Assembly (NCBI GenBank): GCA_027306655.1
Contig: DAHUZL010000213.1
Coordinates: forward strand, 1 to 40,706
Reading direction: 5' to 3'
Length of the DNA stretch: 40,706 bases
Source of the DNA: Candidatus Dormiibacterota bacterium
GTDB lineage: Bacteria > Chloroflexota > Dormibacteria > Aeolococcales > Bog-877
Shown: piece after piece, positions 15,312 through 22,715 of the stretch
Numbering within the stretch: the first letter of the stretch is position 1
Layout: each line of letters opens with the position of its first letter
Made by a program: the position numbers and the translations under genes
Notes under the pieces: generated by a model
Databases searched by the model: none
What the model was told of the DNA's origin: nothing
What the model saw: only the letters and a program-made list of their open reading frames with translations

Positions 15312-17212
15312 GGCGGCCCCGGCGGGGGCGAGGCGAACAGGCCCATCCGGGCGGCCGACTGGACCGCCAGCGCGGCGGTCTGGCCCAGCCCGCAGATCGA
15401 GGCGTCCCGCATCGCCTGGGCGAGGTCGTCGAGCCGCCCGGTCTCGTCAGCCGCCGACCCCAGCGGCCGTCCCGCTGCCAGCCGCGCCAGCGCCTCCTCC
15501 TGGCGGACGGTGCCGACCCGGCAGGGGACGCACTGGCCGCACGACTCGTCGCGGAAGAAGCGGGCAATCCGCCGCACCAGGTCGAGGCCGTCGACGGTGT
15601 CGTCGAGCACCAGCACCACCCCCGAGCCCAGCGACGCGCCGATCGCGCGCACGCCCTCGAAGGTCAGCGGCACATCCAGCGCCTCCGGCCCCACGAAGGT
15701 CCCCGCCACCCCGCCGAGGAGGACCGCCCGCAGCGGCCGCCCCCCCTCGACACCGCCGGCCGACCGGATCACCTCGCCGAGGGTCACCCCGAAGGCGAAC
15801 TCATACAGGCCGGGACGCTCGACGCATCCGGAGACGCAGAACAGGCGGGTGCCGGTGGAGGCCTCGGTGCCGATCGCCGCGAACGCGGCGCCGCCGATCG
15901 TCAGCACCTCCAGCACGCAGCCGAGCGTCTCCACGTTGTTGATCGCCGTGGGCCGGCCGAAGAGGCCCGACTCGGCCGGGAAGGGCGGCTTGTTGCGGGG
16001 CTCTGCGCGGCCGCCCTCGATCGACCGGAAGAGGGCGGTCTCCTCCCCGGCGATGTAGGCGCCGGCCCCGCGGCGGACCTCGATCTCGAAGCCGAACGAG
16101 GAGCCCAGGATCCCGTTGCCGAGCAGCCCCCGCGACCGCGCCGCCGCGACCGCCGCCGTCACCCGCGCCTCCGCCTCTGGGTACTCCCCGCGGACGTACA
16201 GGTACCCCCGGGGGGCGCCGCACGCGTAGCCCATGACGGTGAGCGCCTCCACCACCTGGAAGGGATCCGCCTCCATCACCACCCGGTCCTTGAAGGTGCC
16301 CGGCTCGGACTCGTCGGCGTTGCACACGACCAGGTGCGGCTGGACCGGGTTCTGCGCCACCGCCTCCCATTTCGCGGCGGTGGGAAAGGCGGCGCCGCCC
16401 CGCCCCAGCAGACGGGACTCGTGCAGCTCCCGGATCACCCCGCGCGGGCCCAGCGCCAGCGCCCGGCGGAGCGCCTGGTAGCCCCCGTGGGCGCGATAGC
16501 TGTCCAGCGAGGCGGGGTCCGCCAGCCCCACCCGGCGGAGCAGACGCAGCCCGGGATCGCGCGGCGCCGCCGCGGCCTGGGGCACGACCGCCCGCCCCGC
16601 TGGCGCGCTCCCGGCGCCACCCGCGAGCAGGGCCAGGACCTGGTCCAGCGGCGCCGGGGCGTGGCTCGCGGCCCGCCCAGAGACGCCCGGGTCGCCCGCC
16701 CGCTGGACCAGCACCGCCGAGCCCTGTTCGCAGCGGCCCAGGCAGGGACTGCGCACCCAGCCAGTGGCGGCGGGCCCGGGCGACGCTCCCTCCTCGTGCT
16801 CGTCGAGGGGGGGGCCGACGCGCAGGGTGAGTTCCTGGCAGAGCGCCTCCGCCCCCCGGCACCGGCAGGCGACGTCGTCACAGACGTGGACCACCGTGGC
16901 CGGCCGCGGGACGGTCGCGAACAGCGCGTAGAAGCTGGCCACGCCGAAGGCCTCGGCGGGCGGGACGGGGAGGCGGGCGCAGGCGTAGCCGAGCCCCCCG
17001 GGGCTGATCCACCCGACCCGATCCTGGAGGGCGTGGAGGACCGGCAGGAGGAGGTGGCGGCGCTCCCGCGCGGCGTGGCCACCCTCGACCATCCGGCCGT
17101 CGCCGGCCGTCCTCTCCCCACCGTCGGCCCAGGCTGGGACGGTGCCGAGCACGCCGTCGACCGCCTCCCGCTCCGCCCAGCTCGCGTGCCCGGGCTCGAC
17201 CCTGAGGTCCAC
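15308..17212 (-). CDS. NuoE-NuoF fusion, NAD-reducing diaphorase subunit of formate dehydrogenase
   Basis: A 634-aa fusion of FdsG/NuoE and FdsB/NuoF that passes electrons from the Fe-S chain to NAD+. The NuoE-like part has a thioredoxin-fold [2Fe-2S] site, Cys111/116 ('CDDVACRCRG') and Cys157/161 ('CLGRCEQG'). The NuoF-like part has 'LLGRGGAAFPTAAKWE' (about 268-283, FMN/NADH loop), 'GAYIAGEETALFRSIEG' (384-400) and the [4Fe-4S] ligands 'ESCGQCVPC' (Cys558, 561, 564) with Cys607 in 'SICGLGQ'. The start is GTG 17212, overlapping the TAG of the catalytic subunit by one base (TAGTG). The ORF-track start at 17749 adds shadow sequence antisense-like in composition. Presence of this subunit makes the complex a soluble NAD+-dependent formate dehydrogenase. 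Confidence 0.88.
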   Translation of the reverse strand: MDLRVEPGHASWAEREAVDGVLGTVPAWADGGERTAGDGRMVEGGHAARERRHLLLPVLHALQDRVGWISPGGLGYACARLPVPPAEAFGVASFYALFATVPRPATVVHVCDDVACRCRGAEALCQELTLRVGPPLDEHEEGASPGPAATGWVRSPCLGRCEQGSAVLVQRAGDPGVSGRAASHAPAPLDQVLALLAGGAGSAPAGRAVVPQAAAAPRDPGLRLLRRVGLADPASLDSYRAHGGYQALRRALALGPRGVIRELHESRLLGRGGAAFPTAAKWEAVAQNPVQPHLVVCNADESEPGTFKDRVVMEADPFQVVEALTVMGYACGAPRGYLYVRGEYPEAEARVTAAVAAARSRGLLGNGILGSSFGFEIEVRRGAGAYIAGEETALFRSIEGGRAEPRNKPPFPAESGLFGRPTAINNVETLGCVLEVLTIGGAAFAAIGTEASTGTRLFCVSGCVERPGLYEFAFGVTLGEVIRSAGGVEGGRPLRAVLLGGVAGTFVGPEALDVPLTFEGVRAIGASLGSGVVLVLDDTVDGLDLVRRIARFFRDESCGQCVPCRVGTVRQEEALARLAAGRPLGSAADETGRLDDLAQAMRDASICGLGQTAALAVQSAARMGLFASPPPGPP

Positions 17213-19170
17213 TACGTGCGACCGCCGGCCGGGGCGACCGCCTCCGGGACAGGCGCCGTCGCGGCCTCCCCGAGCCGCTCGACCCGGATCGCCGTGGCCT
17301 TGAACTCCGCCGTCCCCGACTTGGGGTCGGTGGCGTCGATCGTGAGCACGTTGGTGGCGACCTGGTCCGGGAAGTGGAGGGTCATGAACGCCAGCCCGGG
17401 GCGCAGGATCGGGTCGGCGCGCACGGGCGCCTCGACCGCCCCCCGGCGGGAGACGACCCGGACCCGCTCGCCCTCGGTGAGCCCCAGCTGGCGGAGGTCC
17501 TCGGGGGCGAGGTCGAGGCTCTCGCGACGCCGCAGCGGCGACGTGTACCCGGACGTCTGCACCCCGGTGTTGAAGGAGTCCAGCCGCCGTCCGGTGGTGA
17601 GCCGGATGGGGAAGTCGTCGGTGAGCAAATCCACCGGCGGCTCGAAGGCCACCACCGAGAACGGGGCCGGCTCGCCCCGCCGGGCGGGGTCCTCCTCCCA
17701 GAGCCGGGCGTGCAGGAACAGCGTGCCCGGGTGGTCCAGGTCGGGGCATGGCCAGGCCAGCCCGCCCGACGCCTCCAGGCGCGCGTAGCTCATCCCCGCG
17801 TGCATCGGCGAGAGCGCGCGCACCTCGTCCCAGACGGCCTCCGGGGACGGCTCACCGAGGTCGTGGCCGAGCCGGCGGGCCAGGTCGCAGAGGATGGCGA
17901 TGTCATCGCGGGCCTGGCCCGGCGGGTCGAGCGCCCGCCGCACCCGCTGCACCCGCCGCTCGCTGGAGGTGACGGTGCCCTCCGTCTCCGCCCAGGTCGC
18001 CGACGCCGGCAGGACCACGTCGGCGAGCTCGGCGGTCCGGGTCAGGAAGATGTCCTGCACCACCAGGTGGTCGAGCCCCGAGAGCAGTCGGATCGCGCGC
18101 CGCTGGTCGGCCTCCGACTGGGCCGGGTTCTCGCCGATGACGTAGGCGCAGGTGAGATCACCGCGGTCCATGGCGTCGAGCATCTCGGAGAGGTGCCACC
18201 CCGTCCGCGGCGGCACCTCCGCCCCCCAGCGGGCGGCGAAGCGCGCCCGCGCCGCCCGGTCGTGCTCCAGGTCCTGGAAGCCGGGCAGCTTGTTGGGGAT
18301 CGCCCCCATGTCGCCGCCGCCCTGGACGTTGTTCTGGCCGCGCAGCGGGACCAGCCCGGAGCCGTAGCGTCCGACGTGGCCGGTGAGGAGGGCGAGGTTG
18401 ATCAGGGCGAGCACGTTGTCGGTGGCGTTGTGATGCTCGGTGATCCCGAGCGTCCAGCAGAGCTGGGCCCGATCGGCCCGGGCGTAGGCGTGGGCGAGCT
18501 GCCGGATCGCGGCCGCCGGGACCCCGGTGTCGCGCGCGCCCCGCTCCAGGGTGCAGGGTTCGACGGAGGCCGCGAACGCGTCGAAGCCGCTGGTGGCGCG
18601 CTCGATGAAGGTGTGGTTGGCCAGGCCGGCGTCGATGATCTCGCGGGCGATCGCGTTGGCGAGCGCGATGTCGGAGCCGACGTCGATGCCGAGCCAGAGA
18701 TCCGCCCACTGGGCCGACACCGTCCGCCGCGGATCGATCACCACCAGCCGGGCGCCGCGACGCACCCCCTGGAGCAGGTGATGGAAGAAGATCGGGTGGG
18801 TCTCGCGGGCGTTCGACCCCCACAGGAGGATGAGATCGGTCTCCTCGACCTCCTGGTAGGAGCTGGTCCCGCCCCCGGCCCCGAACACTGCCGCCAGACC
18901 GGCGACGCTAGGCGCGTGTCACGTTCGGTTGCAGCTGTCGACGTTGTTGCTGGCCATCACCACCCGGCAGAACTTCTGGGCCATGAAGTTCACCTCGTTG
19001 GTGGCCTTGGAACAGCTGAACATGCCGTAGGCGGTGGTGCCGCCGCGGCGGCGGGCACGGTCGAGGCCGGCGGCGGCGCGGTCCAGGGCCACGTCCCATG
19101 ACGCCGGGCGCAGCTCCCCGCCGTCGCGGACCAGGGGCTCGGTCAGTCGCACCAGTTGTGGGCTCTTCAC
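17212..19170 (-). CDS. Formate dehydrogenase catalytic subunit, selenocysteine-containing (UGA read as Sec84)
   Basis: Molybdenum/tungsten bis-MGD formate dehydrogenase subunit, 652 aa including Sec. The ORF track shows it as two pieces (18919-19185 and 17212-18888) in the same frame, joined by TGA at 18921-18919 and ten sense codons. The junction reads 'NNVDSCNRT-U-HAPSVAGL', aligning with 'NNVDCCARV-U-HGPSVAGL' of E. coli FdhF, so the UGA sits exactly at the catalytic Sec/Cys position. A SECIS-like hairpin follows. Further FDH/Mo motifs are 'LLWGSNARETHPIFFHHL', 'VVIDPRRT', 'GLVPLRGQNNVQGGGDMG' and 'LTTGRRLDSFNTGVQT'. The protein lacks the usual N-terminal [4Fe-4S] domain, which is encoded at the end of the operon. 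The start is GTG 19170 because GGAGG lies 6 nt upstream; GTG 19185 is the ORF-track choice. Confidence 0.92.
18884..18921 (-). promoter_or_regulatory. Selenocysteine UGA codon and bacterial SECIS-like hairpin
   Basis: TGA at 18921-18919. Exactly 18 nt later comes the loop GGTCT (18900-18896), closed by stem GTCGCC (18906-18901) / GGCGGC (18895-18890). A lower helix GACAC (18920-18916) / GTGTT (18888-18884) can form. Loop sequence and 18-nt spacing are those I recall for the E. coli fdhF SECIS (UGA, 18 nt, GGUCU), the site bound by SelB. Requires SelB and tRNA-Sec elsewhere in the genome. Confidence 0.88.
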
Positions 19171-19234
19171 GGCGATCCTCCGCACATCTGCCGGCGGTCG
19201 ACCCGAGGCCGGTAGTCTATCACCGGAGGTCTCC
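19171..19234 (-). promoter_or_regulatory. Gap upstream of fdh catalytic gene: Shine-Dalgarno and inverted repeat
   Basis: Contains GGAGG (19181-19177) placing the GTG at 19170, and an inverted repeat CCGGT-8-ACCGG (19209-19226) whose loop includes TAGACT on the coding strand. It might be an internal promoter or a processing hairpin inside the operon; no -35 at a good distance was found. Confidence 0.35.
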
Positions 19235-21385
19235 TCACAGCCCCTGGAGCAGCCCCGCCCCCCGAGCCCAGCGGTACTTCGCGCCCAGGATCGCCACCGG
19301 GGTCTCGGTGGTGTACGGGTAGGCGGGGATGCCGTGGGCGAAGCAGTGGGCGGCCGCCTGCTCCACCTCTACGTCGCCGGCCAGCGACGCCACCACCGGC
19401 TTGTGGATACCGCGCCGGCGGGCCTCCTCGACCACGTCCACCAGGAGCTCGGCGAAGACCATCGGCGGGGTGATGATCGTGTGCCAATAGCCGAGCACCA
19501 ATGCGTGGATCCGGGGATCGTCGAGACCGAGCGCGATCGTCTTGCGGTAGGTCGACGGGGGCTCGCCGCCGGTGATGTCGACCGGGTTGCCGGCGGCGCC
19601 GAAGGGGGGGATGAAGGCCCGGAACGCGGCGTCAAGGTCGGCCGGCATCACCATCAGCGACAGTCCGGCGTCGACGCAGGCGTCCGACAGCAGCACCCCC
19701 GAGCCGCCGGCGCCGGTGATGATGACCACGTTCTCCCCGGTGGGGGTGGGCATCATCGGCAGGCAGCGCGCGGTCTCCAGCATCTCCCGCAGGCCCGGCG
19801 CCCGGACCACGCCGGCGGCCCGGAGGAGGTCGTCGTAGACGCGATCGTCCCCGGCCAGGGCCCCGGTGTGCGACCCAGCGGCGCGGGCGCCGGCGCCGGT
19901 CCGGCCCGCCTTCAGCACCACCACCGGCTTGACCCGGGACACCCGCTGGGCCGCCTCCAGGAAGGCGCGCCCGTCTTTGAGGTCCTCCATGTGCATGGCG
20001 ATGCAGGAGGTGGCCTCGTCCTCCTCGAAGAAGGTGAGCAGGTCGTCCTCGTCGATATCGGCCTTGTTGCCGAGCCCGACGATCGCCGACACCCCCATCC
20101 CGGTGGAGCGGGCGAAGCCCAGGATCGCCATCCCGATCCCCCCGGACTGGGAGCTGAGGGCGACCGGACCGGCGACGTCGTAGGGGGTGCAGAAGGTCGC
20201 ACAGAGATGGCTCGGGAGGTAGTAGAGGCCGTAGATGTTGGGTCCCAGGAAGCGTACCCCGAACTCGCGCCCCACCCGCTGCACCTCGGCCTGGAGCTCG
20301 GTGTTGCCGGTCTCCGCGAATCCGGAGGGGATCAGCACCGCGGCCGCGACCCCCTTGCGCCCCACCTCCTCCAGCACCGTCGGCACCAGCCGCGCCGGGA
20401 TCGCGAACACCGCCACGTCGACCGGGCCGGGGACGGCGGCGATGGTGGGGTAGGCGGGCCGCCCGCAGATCTCGGTGGCCGTGGGGTTGATCGGGTAGAT
20501 GGTTCCGGCGAAGCCGCCGGCGATGAGGTTCCGCATCACAGAGTTGCCGATCTTGCCGTCCTCCGCGGAGGCCCCGATCACCGCCACCGAGCGGGGACGG
20601 AAGAGCCGGCGCATGCTGAGGCGGATCGCCTCCGGCTGGTGCCGAACCCAGGCGGTCGCCGGCTCCCCACGGAGGAGAATCCGGACATCGGCGGCGCAGA
20701 CACCGTCGGCGGTGGCGATCACCGGGTTGAGGTCCACCTCGCCGATGGCGGGGAAGTCGGCGGCCAGCCGCGACACCGCTACCAGCAGCGCGGCCAGGGC
20801 GGCGGTGTCGACGGCCGGCTGGCCGCGCACGCCCTCGAGCACCCGGGCCGCGGCGATCGAGCTCAGCATGGCGCGGGCGGTGGGGAGGTCGACCGGTGCC
20901 AGCCGGAAGGTGACGTCGCGGAGCACCTCCACCAGCACCCCGCCCAGCCCGAAGGCCACCAGCGTGCCGAAGGTGGGATCGGTGGTGGTCCCCACGATCA
21001 CCTCCAGCCCCGCCGGCAGCATCCGCTGGACGAGGAGGCCGTGGAGCCGGGCGGTGGGATCGTGCGCGGCCGCGGCGGCCATGATCTGGCCGTGCGCCGC
21101 CCGCAGCTCGTCGGCCGACGCCAGCCCCACCCTCACCCCGCCGGCCTCGGTCTTGTGGAGGATGTCCGGCGAGACGATCTTCGCCACCACCGGGTAGCCG
21201 ATCTGCTCCGCGTAGGCCACCGCCGCGTCGACGGAGGTCACCACCGACTCGGCCGGCACCGGGATGCCGTAGGCGAGGCAGAGGACGCGGGCCTCGTCGG
21301 CGGTGAGCGCGCGCCGCCCGTCGGCCCCCGCCGCCGCCAGGATGGCCTCGATCGCCGATCGGTCCGCCGCGCCCGGCTCACCCAC
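19235..21385 (-). CDS. NDP-forming acyl-CoA synthetase, single-chain
   Basis: A 716-aa member of the ADP-forming acetyl-CoA synthetase/ACD superfamily: acyl-CoA + ADP + Pi to acid + ATP + CoA, reversible. Domain order is ATP-grasp first (1-235; 'YPVVAKIVSPDILHKTEAGG' with the conserved His77, 'AIGEVDLNPVIA'), then CoA-binding ('SVAVIGASAEDGKIGN', 'GTIYPINPTATEICG'), then the ligase domain ('ALSSQSGGIGMAIL', 'SHTGALAGDDRVY' with phospho-His506). This beta-alpha order is the reverse of the Pat/ACD arrangement. The start is GTG 21385 because GGAGG lies 7 nt upstream; the ORF-track start is 13 codons longer. It lies between frc and the formate dehydrogenase in one operon, so formyl-CoA or oxalyl-CoA is the likely thioester, by inference. 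Confidence 0.85.
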   Translation of the reverse strand: MGEPGAADRSAIEAILAAAGADGRRALTADEARVLCLAYGIPVPAESVVTSVDAAVAYAEQIGYPVVAKIVSPDILHKTEAGGVRVGLASADELRAAHGQIMAAAAAHDPTARLHGLLVQRMLPAGLEVIVGTTTDPTFGTLVAFGLGGVLVEVLRDVTFRLAPVDLPTARAMLSSIAAARVLEGVRGQPAVDTAALAALLVAVSRLAADFPAIGEVDLNPVIATADGVCAADVRILLRGEPATAWVRHQPEAIRLSMRRLFRPRSVAVIGASAEDGKIGNSVMRNLIAGGFAGTIYPINPTATEICGRPAYPTIAAVPGPVDVAVFAIPARLVPTVLEEVGRKGVAAAVLIPSGFAETGNTELQAEVQRVGREFGVRFLGPNIYGLYYLPSHLCATFCTPYDVAGPVALSSQSGGIGMAILGFARSTGMGVSAIVGLGNKADIDEDDLLTFFEEDEATSCIAMHMEDLKDGRAFLEAAQRVSRVKPVVVLKAGRTGAGARAAGSHTGALAGDDRVYDDLLRAAGVVRAPGLREMLETARCLPMMPTPTGENVVIITGAGGSGVLLSDACVDAGLSLMVMPADLDAAFRAFIPPFGAAGNPVDITGGEPPSTYRKTIALGLDDPRIHALVLGYWHTIITPPMVFAELLVDVVEEARRRGIHKPVVASLAGDVEVEQAAAHCFAHGIPAYPYTTETPVAILGAKYRWARGAGLLQGL

Positions 21386-21432
21386 CTGGATCCCTCCGAC
21401 ACTCGATTGGTCGTGCTGGCGCACGCTCTCGC

Positions 21433-22665
21433 TCAGATCGCCCCGGACGCGCGCAGCCGCTCCACCTCATCGTCGCCGAGGTCGAGGACCTCGTGCAGCA
21501 CCTCGGCGACATGCTCACCCAGCAGCGGCGAGCGCCGCACCTCCACCCGGGAGTCCGACAGGCGCAGCGGCGATCCGACGGTCACGTAGCGCCCGCGCTG
21601 GGGGTGGTCGACCTCCACGACCATGCCCGCGGCCCGCAGCGACGGGTCGGCGACCAGGTCCTTGGTGTCGAAGATCGGCCCACAGGGCACGTCGATGCCG
21701 TTGAGCTGATCGTAGGCCTCCCACTTGGTCCGCTCCAGGGTCCAGGTCTCGACCAGATGGAAGACCTCGTCGAGGCGGGGCAGGCGCGCCTCGGGGGTGT
21801 CGTAGTCGGGGTTGCCGAGCAGGTCGGTGCGGCCGATCAGCCGCAGCAGGGGCTCCCAGACCTGCGGCTGGATGATCACATAGATGTAATCGTCCGGGCC
21901 TCCCGGCCGGCAGCGGACGGCTCCCCCCGGCTGGCCCCCGCCGGAGGCGTTGCCGGAGCGGGGCACCGCGTCCCCGAAGCTGCGATTCGGATACTCGGCC
22001 AGGGGGCCGTGGGCCAATCGCTGGTGGTCGCGGATCTTCACCCGGATCAGGTTGAGCACCGCGTGCTGCATCGCCACCTCCACCCGCTGGCCGCGGCCGG
22101 TGCGGGTGCGCTGCAGGAGCGCGGCCAGGATCGCGGCGGTCAGGTGCACGGCGGTGCCGGAGTCGCCGATCTGGGCCCCGGTGGCGGTCGGCGGGCCATC
22201 CTCGTAGCCGGTGGTGCTCATCGAGCCCCCCGCCGCCTGGCAGATGGTCTCGTAGGCCTTGGCGCGCTCGAACGCACCCGGTCCGAACCCCTTGATCGAC
22301 GCGTAGACCAGCTTGGGGTTGATCGCCTGGATCCGCTCCCAGCTCAGCCCCTGCCGGTCGAGCACGCCCGGTCCGAAGTTCTCCACCAGCACGTCGGACC
22401 GCTCCAACAGCCGCTCCAGCAGGCGGTGGCCGTCGGGGTGCTTGAAGTTGAGGGTGAGGCTGCGCTTGTTGCCATTGAGCATGGTGAAGTAGAGGCTGTC
22501 CACACCGGGGAGGTCGCGCAGCTGGGTGCGGGTGATGTCGCCCCGCCCGGGCGGCTCGATCTTGATCACGTCGGCCCCCAGCCAGGCCAGCAGCTGGGTG
22601 CACACCGGCCCGGCCTGGACATGGGTCATGTCGAGGACCCGCACCCCGTCCAACGCTGTGCTCAT
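21433..22665 (-). CDS. frc: Formyl-CoA:oxalate CoA-transferase
   Basis: Class III CoA-transferase of 410 aa that moves CoA from formyl-CoA to oxalate, giving oxalyl-CoA and formate. Similarity to Oxalobacter Frc is visible throughout: '[20 protein letters not shown]', '[16 protein letters not shown]', '[14 protein letters not shown]', the catalytic Asp168 in '[13 protein letters not shown]', '[16 protein letters not shown]', '[14 protein letters not shown]' and the glycine-rich lid 'SGGGQPGG'. Position 48 is Gln, where the Oxalobacter enzyme has Trp; I recall E. coli YfdW also having Gln there. The start is ATG 22665 with GGGAGGGG upstream; the ORF-track start lies in the preceding gene. Second gene of the operon, 50 nt after the ThDP enzyme gene. 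This is the strongest evidence that oxalate is a substrate of the locus. Confidence 0.93.
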   Translation of the reverse strand: MSTALDGVRVLDMTHVQAGPVCTQLLAWLGADVIKIEPPGRGDITRTQLRDLPGVDSLYFTMLNGNKRSLTLNFKHPDGHRLLERLLERSDVLVENFGPGVLDRQGLSWERIQAINPKLVYASIKGFGPGAFERAKAYETICQAAGGSMSTTGYEDGPPTATGAQIGDSGTAVHLTAAILAALLQRTRTGRGQRVEVAMQHAVLNLIRVKIRDHQRLAHGPLAEYPNRSFGDAVPRSGNASGGGQPGGAVRCRPGGPDDYIYVIIQPQVWEPLLRLIGRTDLLGNPDYDTPEARLPRLDEVFHLVETWTLERTKWEAYDQLNGIDVPCGPIFDTKDLVADPSLRAAGMVVEVDHPQRGRYVTVGSPLRLSDSRVEVRRSPLLGEHVAEVLHEVLDLGDDEVERLRASGAI

Positions 22666-22715
22666 GGCCCCTCCCGTCGACCGGACGGCGGCGGTCGCAC
22701 GGCGCCCCGCCCGGA

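Noticed and set aside
17212-18888. 558-aa formate dehydrogenase fragment as a complete gene or frameshifted pseudogene
   Set aside because: The upstream part is in the same frame across a UGA at the catalytic Sec position, with a SECIS-like hairpin; best read as one selenoprotein gene.
18919-19185. 88-aa independent small protein
   Set aside because: It is the N-terminal part of the Sec formate dehydrogenase subunit.
19034-21589. 851-aa plus-strand ORF opposite the acyl-CoA synthetase
   Set aside because: Low-complexity His/Gly/Arg translation; the minus strand encodes a complete NDP-forming synthetase and the start of the Sec formate dehydrogenase.
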